Below, piece by piece: positions 1-6,895 of a DNA stretch of 64,000 nucleotides (positions within the stretch are counted from its first letter, which is position 1; the number at the start of each line of letters is the position of its first letter). A model generated the notes under the pieces. That model did no database searches. It worked only from the letters and a program-made list of their open reading frames with translations, and had not been told where the DNA came from. The DNA comes from Acidobacteriota bacterium. Lineage in GTDB: Bacteria; Acidobacteriota; Vicinamibacteria; Vicinamibacterales; SCN-69-37. The stretch spans positions 992,001 through 1,056,000 of the forward strand of contig JADJUS010000004.1 of assembly GCA_016716905.1 (NCBI GenBank). The letters are read 5' to 3'. The translations under genes and the position numbers were made by a program.

Positions 1-1
1 A

Positions 2-598
2 CATCGGCCCATCGCGGAGGCGTGCGCGGAGCACGGTCTTGATGTTGACCGAGTCCTGACGGAGCTGGCGCGGTCTACAGCCGAGAGGACCGACGAACAA
101 AATTGGCAGCAGGCGCCAATGAGCGACCTCGTGGCCCACATTCAAGCGCGGTTCCACCAACCCCTCAGAGAAGAACTGCCACGTTTGTCAGCGATGATCG
201 ACAAAGTGGTGGAGCGGCATGGCGAGCACTACCCGGCGATGCTCGGGCCCCTCCAGCGGGAGTTCCGGGGTTTGATGTCTGAATTGCTCGATCACATGAG
301 CAAGGAAGACCAGGTCCTGTTTCCTGCCATTGTCGCCATCGACCGCGGCCAGGCGGCAGATGGTGGCAGCTGGATTGCCGGCCCTGTCGAGGTGATGGAA
401 CACGAACACGTGCAGGCGGGCGCGGCGCTGGCGGCCATGCGGCAGGTCACCGGAGACTATCAGTTGCCTGCTGGCGCATGCCCCACATTCCAGGGATTGT
501 TCTATGGTCTCGAACAACTCGAACGAGACATGCACGTGCATATTCATCTCGAGAACAACATCCTGTTTCCACGAGCGATCGAAAGAGGGCGAGCCTGA
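2..598 (+). CDS. ytfE: Iron-sulfur cluster repair di-iron protein (RIC/YtfE/ScdA family), 5' end outside window
   Basis: The reading frame is open from base 2 to the TGA at 596-598, so the Met at 119 is internal and the true start lies upstream. The first 40 codons resemble the end of the ScdA N-terminal domain (PIAEACAEHGLDVDRVLTEL). The rest is a hemerythrin-like helical bundle with His/Glu residues typical of a non-haem di-iron site (RFHQPL, LLDHMSKED, VMEHEHVQ, HVHIHLENNILFP). RIC proteins restore Fe-S clusters damaged by nitric oxide or oxidants. Location beside a nitrate reductase locus and Crp/Fnr genes fits that role. Family assignment is by recognition of motifs. Confidence 0.85.
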   Translation, partial: HRPIAEACAEHGLDVDRVLTELARSTAERTDEQNWQQAPMSDLVAHIQARFHQPLREELPRLSAMIDKVVERHGEHYPAMLGPLQREFRGLMSELLDHMSKEDQVLFPAIVAIDRGQAADGGSWIAGPVEVMEHEHVQAGAALAAMRQVTGDYQLPAGACPTFQGLFYGLEQLERDMHVHIHLENNILFPRAIERGRA

Positions 599-600
599 CC

Positions 601-1283
601 ATGGATCCCCTGGCCGGCACCCCGTGGAGCGCACCTGGCACCGTGTCCGGCTTTTCGACGGCGTCGCCCAACGAGGTCCTGATGGCCTTCGCGCGCGCTG
701 AGCTGGATCGGATCGGTGGCCAGGGCACTGCCGTGGACATCGGCTGCGGTGCCGCACGGAATGCGGTGCCGCTGGCCGAGATGGGGTGGTCGGTCATCGG
801 AACCGATCTCTCGCAACCGATGTTGGACGCCGCCATCGAGCGTGTCGAAAATTCGGGCGTGTCAGCGCGTGTGCAATGCATGTTGGCGCCGATGGAGGGG
901 CTGCCGGTCGGCGACGCGAGCGCAGACCTGGTCATCGCGCACGGCATCTGGAACCTCGCCACATCAAGTGCACAGTTTCGTCAATCCGTCCGCGAGGCGC
1001 CCGTGTGGCGAAGCCCAGCGCCGCGCTCTTTGTCTTTACCTTCTCGCGCCACACGCTGCCTGATTCGGCGCCACCGGTGGCCGGAGAGTCCTTCGTCTTC
1101 ACACAGTTCTCCGGACGGCCGCAGTGTTTCCTGACAGAGGAGCAATTGCTGACGGAAATGGCGGTCGGCGGATTCGATCCGGATCCGGGCGTGCCGCTGC
1201 GGGAGTACAACCGACCCACGGCGGCCACCGCCCAGCGCGGCGGGCCCGTGATCTACGAGGCGGCGTTCCGGCGGCGCGCGTGA
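601..1283 (+). pseudogene. SAM-dependent methyltransferase broken by a one-base frameshift
   Basis: An ATG two bases after the preceding stop opens a class I methyltransferase: motif I VDIGCGAARNAVPLAE, then IGTDLS and DLVIAHGIWNLA. In that frame the sequence becomes nonsense after SVREAP. From about base 1000 the continuation is perfect in another frame (RVAKPSAALFVFTFSRHTLP to the TGA at 1281-1283). Restoring one base near 998-1001 (GAGGCGCCCGTG to GAGGCGGCCCGTG) would join them as REAARVAKP, giving about 227 residues. It could be a real pseudogene or a sequencing or assembly error. It appears co-transcribed with the Fe-S repair gene; the substrate is unknown. Confidence 0.75.
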
Positions 1284-1297
1284 CGCACGGCTGACGA

Positions 1298-2548
1298 TCA
1301 GCGCAGGCGGCGCATCATTGACAGCAGATACGCCGCATTGGTGAGCACGCCACACAGGAGCAGCCCCGCGCCCGCGTTGGTGGCGGCGGAGTTGTGTGAC
1401 GCGAACCCCCATGTGAGCGTCGGCACGGCGGCCACCCAGATGACAAACAACGGCCGTGCCCAGGCGGCCGATGGCAAGGCGTTCGCAGCCACGGCAGGCG
1501 GCGCCCCAGGGTGAAGAGCCCACGCCCGATACCAGAGGTACATCGGCACAAGTCGGCCCTGCATGCCGACCACGATTTGTGTAAGAAACCCCACCAGACC
1601 CGCAGTGCCGTACACCCACATGAGCGGGATGGTCGACGAAGACACGGGCTTCATCGTCAGGATCAGGCCAGACACAATCGCGACGCCAAGCCATAGAAGT
1701 GCCGTGTGTGTCTGCCACGTGGACCAGTCACGCGCCGGCAACGCCGGTGGCCTGGGCATCCGATGCGCGAGGGCGCCTCGAATCTTCCGGACAAACATGA
1801 CGAGGCCCGCCACTATCAGCAACGCGCCGGCCGCCACCGCCGGATGGCCACCAGGCAACGCCAGCACCAATACGATGAGTCCCGCCTCGATCAGCACCGC
1901 ACTCCAGGCGAGTGACGCGCCGGTAGGCATGGCCGCCGGAAGGAACATCGGAATCAGCCGGTACGACAGTCCCACCACCATCATCAGCGCAAAACCAATC
2001 GCCGCCAGATGGGCATGCGCAAAGGCCAACAACATCGGGGAATACGCCAGCGTGCCACGGGCCTTGTCCCACCCGATGATCCCGCCGTACCCGATGGCCG
2101 CGATGAGGTTCACGAATGCCAACGCGATGTGCAGTTTCACCGGCCATGGCACCACCGCGGTCATGAGCCCACGCCACGCCCGCAACGCCACCCACAGACA
2201 CGCCAGGCCCACTGGAAGCGCGTACAGAACGAAGGCGTCATACCGCGCGGCCCAGGCCTGCAACACCATGCCCGCGAGTCCTGCGCCAGATCCAAGAGCC
2301 AATATCCAGTCGACGCGAGTCACGGGGAACGGCATCCGCAGCGCGAGTGGAGCGACGATGTAGAACGCGCCGAGGATGGACCCGGTCAACCACCCCACCG
2401 TCAGCAGGTGGATCAGCGCCACCATCTTTGGATGAAAAAAGAAGGGCCCGGGCAACCCGGGCCACGCCACGAGCGCGACACACGCGAGCGCGAGACTGAC
2501 GTGTGCGACCCCAAAGTACAGCAGCGGCAGGTTGGACGAGGGCGACAT
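1298..2548 (-). CDS. Polytopic membrane protein resembling haem-copper oxidase subunit I / NnrS-type proteins
   Basis: About 416 residues, almost entirely hydrophobic, with roughly 12 predicted helices. It has paired histidines in helix contexts (FFFHPKMVALIHLLTVGW; LAFAHAHLAAIGFALMMVVG) like the haem-ligand helices of cytochrome oxidase subunit I-like proteins. I do not see the classic NnrS HAHE motif, so the subunit-I-like label is preferred. The Met at 2548 is chosen; a Met at 2581 in frame is possible, and further upstream extension would run into the divergent regulator gene. A Fnr-type palindrome at 2616-2629 sits well for activation of this gene. A role in nitric oxide or low-oxygen response is inferred from context. 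Confidence 0.6.
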   Translation of the reverse strand: MSPSSNLPLLYFGVAHVSLALACVALVAWPGLPGPFFFHPKMVALIHLLTVGWLTGSILGAFYIVAPLALRMPFPVTRVDWILALGSGAGLAGMVLQAWAARYDAFVLYALPVGLACLWVALRAWRGLMTAVVPWPVKLHIALAFVNLIAAIGYGGIIGWDKARGTLAYSPMLLAFAHAHLAAIGFALMMVVGLSYRLIPMFLPAAMPTGASLAWSAVLIEAGLIVLVLALPGGHPAVAAGALLIVAGLVMFVRKIRGALAHRMPRPPALPARDWSTWQTHTALLWLGVAIVSGLILTMKPVSSSTIPLMWVYGTAGLVGFLTQIVVGMQGRLVPMYLWYRAWALHPGAPPAVAANALPSAAWARPLFVIWVAAVPTLTWGFASHNSAATNAGAGLLLCGVLTNAAYLLSMMRRLR

Positions 2549-2615
2549 CAGCCGCCCTGGGACGCCCCCGGTGATATCCATGTGTCCACCGTACCGACCA
2601 GCGCGCGCCTCGTCT

Positions 2616-2629
2616 TTGCGCAAGCGCAA
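2616..2629. promoter_or_regulatory. Candidate Fnr/Dnr-type operator in divergent promoter
   Basis: TTGCGCAAGCGCAA is an inverted repeat with arms TTGCGC and GCGCAA around a central AA, matching the shape of Crp/Fnr family boxes (TTG-N8-CAA). Its centre lies about 41 bases upstream of a possible start point at 2581 for the minus-strand membrane protein gene. It also lies 31-44 bases before the ATG of the Crp/Fnr gene, so it could activate one and autoregulate the other. This is motif inspection only. Confidence 0.45.
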
Positions 2630-2659
2630 GGTTCGCCCACAATCAGTACAATTGCCCGG

Positions 2660-3343
2660 ATGGATACCCGCCGCGACGCGTCCCACTCCCGGGTCTTTGA
2701 CGGCCTGAGCGATGAGGCACGTCACGCCTGTCTGGCCTGCGCCCAGAGCATCTCGGTTCGGAGCGGACACTGGGTTGCCCGCCAAGGTGAACCCGCCACT
2801 CAGTTTTGCCTCGTGGATCAGGGCGCACTGAAAATCCTGCAGGACACGGCTCAGGGCACCGAGCTCATCGTACGGTTTGTGGGCCCCGGTGAGCCGTTTG
2901 GGGGCGTTGTCGCGCTCGAACACGCGCCGTATCCGGTGAGCGCACTGGCGGTCGAACCGACCCGTCTCCTCACCTGGAAGGCCGACACACTCAGGGCGAT
3001 GCTGGAGACTCACCCCATGGTGCGCTCCAACATCATGCGGGAGATGACGGCCCACATGACTGATGCCTTGACCCGTGTGCGTGAGATGACGACACTGCGC
3101 GTTGGGGCGCGGCTTGCGATTACGCTGATGCGACTCGTGCGGCAGTGCGGACGTCAGACAGCGGAGGGGGTGCTCATCACTCATCCCCTGACCAGGCAGG
3201 AACTGGCCGACCTGGTCGGCACCACGCTGTACACCGTGAGCCGGACGCTCTCACAGTGGGAGACGGACGGCGTCCTTGAGTCGCGCAAGCGGCACCTGCT
3301 GATTCGTGCGCCGAAGGTCCTGGCGGCCCTCGCCTCGACCTGA
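2660..3343 (+). CDS. Crp/Fnr family transcriptional regulator
   Basis: 227 residues. The N-terminal cyclic-nucleotide-binding-like beta roll (about 15-130, with FCLVDQGALKIL and VGPGEPFGG) is followed by a dimer helix and a C-terminal winged helix (LTRQELADLVGTTLYTVSRTL recognition region). An Fnr N-terminal cysteine cluster is absent, although several Cys occur early (ACLACAQ). It therefore could be a NO- or oxygen-sensing Dnr/NNR-like protein, but the effector is unknown. It is transcribed divergently from the haem-copper-like membrane protein and lies next to the nitrate reductase operon, its likely target. Confidence 0.88.
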   Translation: MDTRRDASHSRVFDGLSDEARHACLACAQSISVRSGHWVARQGEPATQFCLVDQGALKILQDTAQGTELIVRFVGPGEPFGGVVALEHAPYPVSALAVEPTRLLTWKADTLRAMLETHPMVRSNIMREMTAHMTDALTRVREMTTLRVGARLAITLMRLVRQCGRQTAEGVLITHPLTRQELADLVGTTLYTVSRTLSQWETDGVLESRKRHLLIRAPKVLAALAST

Positions 3344-3352
3344 GCGCCCAGC

Positions 3353-3604
3353 CTACTGGTGGCTTCGAAGTCTGGCGCGCCTCACCTCATGGTCGATGCG
3401 CCGGACAAACGCATAGAGTGCCAGGCAGGCGGCCATGAGCAGCGCCGAGACGCCCAGCCCCGGCATCACCACATCGACATGCCCGGCAAGGTACGACTCC
3501 AGGGTCGCGGTCAGCAGCCACATCTGGACGATCAGCAGGACCACGATCATGGTGAGTGCGGCGTCAAGGGCCGTCAGTCCTTTCTTGCTGGGTCTGGACT
3601 CCAT
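3353..3604 (-). CDS. Small two-helix membrane protein, last gene of nitrate reductase operon
   Basis: 83 residues with two hydrophobic segments (about residues 10-32 and 45-67) and charged ends (MESRPSKKG at the start, RRIDHEVRRARLR at the end). It starts 2 bases after the Rieske stop codon, so it is almost certainly translationally linked. It resembles the small uncharacterised proteins that accompany nitrate reductase operons; I recall the name DUF6755 but cannot verify it. It could be an assembly or membrane-anchor subunit; no catalytic motif is visible. Confidence 0.7.
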   Translation of the reverse strand: MESRPSKKGLTALDAALTMIVVLLIVQMWLLTATLESYLAGHVDVVMPGLGVSALLMAACLALYAFVRRIDHEVRRARLRSHQ

Positions 3605-3606
3605 AC

Positions 3607-4134
3607 CTACCCTTCCGCGTGATTGTCCACGCCTACAGCGAGAATCGTTTCGCCGTCCCGGCGCAGCAGGATGCGCGGCAGGGGCCGGGGCGGCGGGCCC
3701 TGCAGCACCCGGCCAGTATCCACGGCGAAGTACCCCTCGTGACACGGGCACTCCAGCCGCTTGCGCTCGGGCGCATAAAACACCGCGCACGACAGATGGG
3801 TGCACTTCTGGCTGTAGGCCACGAAGGTCTCCGCGTCGGTGCGCACCATGATGGCGGTGTCATGTTCGGCCGGGTACCGGAACAACTTCACGCCCTGCAC
3901 AGGAATGTCGGCCACGTTGGCGATGGCCACCACGGGGTAGGTGGGGTTCGGCGTCATCCACGCCTTGGCGAGAATCCAGACCTGCCCGACGAACATGCCG
4001 ACACTGGTGAGCGTCAGAAATTTCGCAAACTGGCGGCGGCTGACGTAACGCTCCTCGGCCGCGTACACCGAGAACTCGTCGCGCCAGAGCGGGTCGCCCT
4101 CAGGCGGCGGGGGAGGCAAGGTCGGCGGGGTCAT
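3607..4134 (-). CDS. Rieske [2Fe-2S] protein with twin-arginine-type N-terminal anchor
   Basis: 175 residues. Cluster ligands are C111-x-H113 and C129-x2-H132, with C116 and C131 as the expected disulfide (KCTHLSC and CPCHEGYF). An SRRQFAKF motif at residues 32-39 precedes a hydrophobic segment, as in Tat-exported, membrane-anchored Rieske proteins. The ATG overlaps the previous stop (ATGA), and a strong AAAGGAG ribosome site lies 7 bases upstream, which fixes the start. It probably passes electrons between the membrane cytochrome b domain and the Mo enzyme. Topology is uncertain because the catalytic subunit has no visible export signal. Confidence 0.9.
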   Translation of the reverse strand: MTPPTLPPPPPEGDPLWRDEFSVYAAEERYVSRRQFAKFLTLTSVGMFVGQVWILAKAWMTPNPTYPVVAIANVADIPVQGVKLFRYPAEHDTAIMVRTDAETFVAYSQKCTHLSCAVFYAPERKRLECPCHEGYFAVDTGRVLQGPPPRPLPRILLRRDGETILAVGVDNHAEG

Positions 4135-4721
4135 TGCGGTACTCCTTTGTGCGAAACCCACAGGTGGTCGAGCACATCAAGACTGATCGTGCTGGTGCCG
4201 GCCGGCACCAGCATGTGCACCTTTGTCCTGACCGTCTGCCGGCCAAAGATGAACTCGTTGACGGGCACCTCCCGGCGTTCGCTTTTGATGGTGGACCGGA
4301 GCGTAAACGCGAGCGCGCCGCTCGGGCACACCGTGGCGCACATCGGCTTCTTGCCCACCGACGTTCTGTCGTAACACATGTCGCATTTCATCATCTGCTC
4401 GAGGCGCGAGGGCATCTTTGGAATGCCGAAGGGGCACGCAACGACACAGTTTGAACAGGCGACACACCGCGGTTTGAGCGACGACTGGACGACGCCGTCT
4501 TCGGTCTGCTTGATCGCATCGGCCGGACACACCTGCGCGCAGGTCGGATTTTCGCAGTGCATACACACAAACGGGACCGTCGCCGTGCTCTCCTCCCGAT
4601 CAAGGAAGTCCACGTGGATCATCGCGTGGCCACGATGGGTGTCGCACTCCGCGCACGCATTGACGCAGGACATACATCCGATACAGCGCGACGGATCCAC
4701 AAAAAATTCGAGATCACTCAT
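4131..4721 (-). CDS. Ferredoxin-type subunit with four [4Fe-4S] clusters (DmsB/NrfC-like)
   Basis: 196 residues with four cysteine groups: C13-IG-C16-MS-C19-VNA-C23, then CMHCENPTCAQVC, CVACSNCVVAC, and CDMC paired with CATVC. This is the layout of electron-transfer subunits of Mo-bisMGD enzymes. The start overlaps the stop of the catalytic gene as ATGA (4718-4721), indicating translational coupling. It should relay electrons between the Rieske or cytochrome b partner and the N-terminal cluster of the catalytic subunit. No signal peptide is visible, so a cytoplasmic-face position is likely. Confidence 0.9.
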   Translation of the reverse strand: MSDLEFFVDPSRCIGCMSCVNACAECDTHRGHAMIHVDFLDREESTATVPFVCMHCENPTCAQVCPADAIKQTEDGVVQSSLKPRCVACSNCVVACPFGIPKMPSRLEQMMKCDMCYDRTSVGKKPMCATVCPSGALAFTLRSTIKSERREVPVNEFIFGRQTVRTKVHMLVPAGTSTISLDVLDHLWVSHKGVPQ

Positions 4722-6895
4722 GCGGTGGCTTTCTCCAGCCGGCACGCAGACACCTTGAACTCCGGAATCTTGCTGCGCGGGTCGAGGGTCCGATGCGTCA
4801 ATTGATTGGCACTCTGGCGATCAGGCCAGTGGTAGGCGATAAACACCGTGTCAGGGCGAATAGTCTTGACAATGTGGACGGCGAGTGTGATGGCGCGCCG
4901 GCGTGTGGTGACGGTCACGTTGTCGCCGTTCTGCAGTCCGTGGACCGCCGCCAGCGTGGGGTGCATCTCGACGCGAGGCGCCGGGCATTGATCGACGAGC
5001 GGCCCGATGCGACGGGTCTGCGTTCCGGAGAGGTACTGGCTCACCACTCGTCCGGTGGTCAGATACACCGGGAAGGATGAATCCACCGGGTCGCCGCTCT
5101 CGCGGTACTCGGTCGGGAGAATGCGCGCACGTCCATCCGGAAAGTGGAAATGGCCACCTTCAAAAAGTCGCGGGGTGCCGGGATGATCCTCCGCCGGGCA
5201 CGGCCAGAACACGCCCATCTCCTTGTCCAGACGGTCGTAGGTAATGCCGTAGTAGTCGGCCGTGCCTCCGCGGGACGCGTGCCGGAGTTCCTCGAAGATG
5301 TCTTTGGGCTCGGTGTAGGGAAACAGATCCGCTTTGCCAAGGCGCGCCGCCAGGTCGACGTAAATTTTCCAGTCTTCGCGCGCCTGCCCCGGCGGGTCAA
5401 CGGCCTTGCGGATGTGCACCACGCGGCCTTCGGCGGTGCACACCACACCCTCGTGTTCCTCCTGCAGGCTGCCGGCCAGCACCACGTCGGCAAAATGCGC
5501 GGTCTCCGAGAGAAAGAAGTCCACCACGCCGAAAAACTCGAGGCGCTCCAGCGCTTCCTGGGTGAAAGCGGCATCAGGCAACGAGACCAGCGGGTTGAAA
5601 CAGATCGACAGCAGCGCCTTGATCTCGCCGCGATGGATCGCTTCCATGATCTCGACGGCCGAGTAACCGGCCTGTGGAATCTCGTCAGGCGACACACCCC
5701 AGACGCCGGCCACATGCGCGCGGGCCTCGGGATCGCTGATGGACCGTGCACCGGGGAGCTGGTCGCACTTCTGCCCGTGCTCACGTCCGCCCTGCCCGTT
5801 GCCCTGTCCCGTGATCATCACGCACCCGGCGCCCTCGCGACCGAAGTTGCCCGTGGCCAGGCACAGATTCAGGAGCGAGAGACAGTTCTCCACGCCCTTG
5901 CTGTGATGTTCAACGCCGCGCGCGTGCAGCACCATGGCGCGATCCGCTTCCGCAAACCAGTGCGCGGCCGTCTCGATTGACTGCGGCGGCACGCCGGTGA
6001 CTTCGGCCGCGGTCAGGGGATCCCACCGCTGGGAGGAGGCCACGGCCTGCTCAAACCCGGTGGTGTGTGCGTCGATGAACGCGCGGTCTTCAAGGCCGTC
6101 GCGCAGGATGACGTGCAGCATCGAGAGATATAACGGCAGGTCGGTGCCGGGTCGCACCGGCAGGTACAAGTCCGCGTTGCGCGTAATCGGCGTCATCCGC
6201 GGATCGGCCACGATCAAGCGGCCGCCGTTGTCGCGGCATCGCCAGATGTAATCGGTCGTAATGGGCGCACACTCGGCGACATTCGCACCGGCCACCAGCA
6301 GCACCTGCGCCCTCGGAATATCCGCCCAGTTGTTGGGCGCACGATCGATCCCGAGCGCCAGTTTGTACGCGGTGCCGGCAGACACCATGCAGAGCCGCCC
6401 GTTGTAGTCGATGTGACGGGTGCCCACCGCGAGCCGGGCAAACTTGCCGAGCAGATACGCCTTCTCGGTCGTCAGCGATGCGCCGCCATAAATCGCGACG
6501 GAGTCGGGGCCGTGTTCCGCGCGAATCTCCTGAATCCGGCGCGCGGTGAAGGCCATGGCATCTTCCCACGAGGCGGGACGAAACCCTTCCCCGGGCGCCT
6601 TCATCAACGGCTCGAGCAACCGATCGGGACTGGCACCCTGCAGATAGCGCTTCACACCTTTGGGACAGAGCTTCCCCTTGTTGAAGGGGAACTCCTCCCA
6701 CGGCTCAAAGCCCACCACCGTGTTGTCGCGCACTTTCAGCTGGATGCCACACTGCTGCCCGCAAAAGCAGCAGTGGGTCTTCACCAGGGTTTCCGAGGTG
6801 TGATCCCCGCGCGACTCCCATCCGCCCGGCGGGACCGATGCGGTGTGGGGACCGTATTTCTCAATCAACTCTTGTAATGGCGGGCGCTCAGACAC
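4718..6895 (-). CDS. Molybdopterin (bisMGD) oxidoreductase, nitrate reductase catalytic subunit of NasA/NarB type
   Basis: 725 residues, GTG start overlapping the upstream gene's stop by 8 bases. The N-terminal [4Fe-4S] site is C42-x2-C45-x3-C49 with C77 (KLCPKG). The Mo ligand is predicted as C169 in NGRLCMVSAG, matching the RLCM-SA signature of NarB/NasA. A GQGNGQGGREHGQK segment and a C-terminal molydopterin-dinucleotide-binding domain (VYLTTGRVVSQY, QSANQLTH) follow. There is no twin-arginine signal, so the enzyme is probably cytoplasmic. Partnership with a four-cluster ferredoxin, a Rieske protein and a NarI-like membrane domain points to quinol-linked respiration rather than simple assimilation; this is inference. 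A formate dehydrogenase is less likely given Cys, not Sec, and the context. Confidence 0.85.
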   Translation of the reverse strand: MSERPPLQELIEKYGPHTASVPPGGWESRGDHTSETLVKTHCCFCGQQCGIQLKVRDNTVVGFEPWEEFPFNKGKLCPKGVKRYLQGASPDRLLEPLMKAPGEGFRPASWEDAMAFTARRIQEIRAEHGPDSVAIYGGASLTTEKAYLLGKFARLAVGTRHIDYNGRLCMVSAGTAYKLALGIDRAPNNWADIPRAQVLLVAGANVAECAPITTDYIWRCRDNGGRLIVADPRMTPITRNADLYLPVRPGTDLPLYLSMLHVILRDGLEDRAFIDAHTTGFEQAVASSQRWDPLTAAEVTGVPPQSIETAAHWFAEADRAMVLHARGVEHHSKGVENCLSLLNLCLATGNFGREGAGCVMITGQGNGQGGREHGQKCDQLPGARSISDPEARAHVAGVWGVSPDEIPQAGYSAVEIMEAIHRGEIKALLSICFNPLVSLPDAAFTQEALERLEFFGVVDFFLSETAHFADVVLAGSLQEEHEGVVCTAEGRVVHIRKAVDPPGQAREDWKIYVDLAARLGKADLFPYTEPKDIFEELRHASRGGTADYYGITYDRLDKEMGVFWPCPAEDHPGTPRLFEGGHFHFPDGRARILPTEYRESGDPVDSSFPVYLTTGRVVSQYLSGTQTRRIGPLVDQCPAPRVEMHPTLAAVHGLQNGDNVTVTTRRRAITLAVHIVKTIRPDTVFIAYHWPDRQSANQLTHRTLDPRSKIPEFKVSACRLEKATA

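Noticed and set aside
2549..3184. In-frame N-terminal extension of the haem-copper-like membrane protein on the minus strand
   Set aside because: It would run antisense through the Crp/Fnr gene and has no recognisable sequence; the family-like part starts near 2548.
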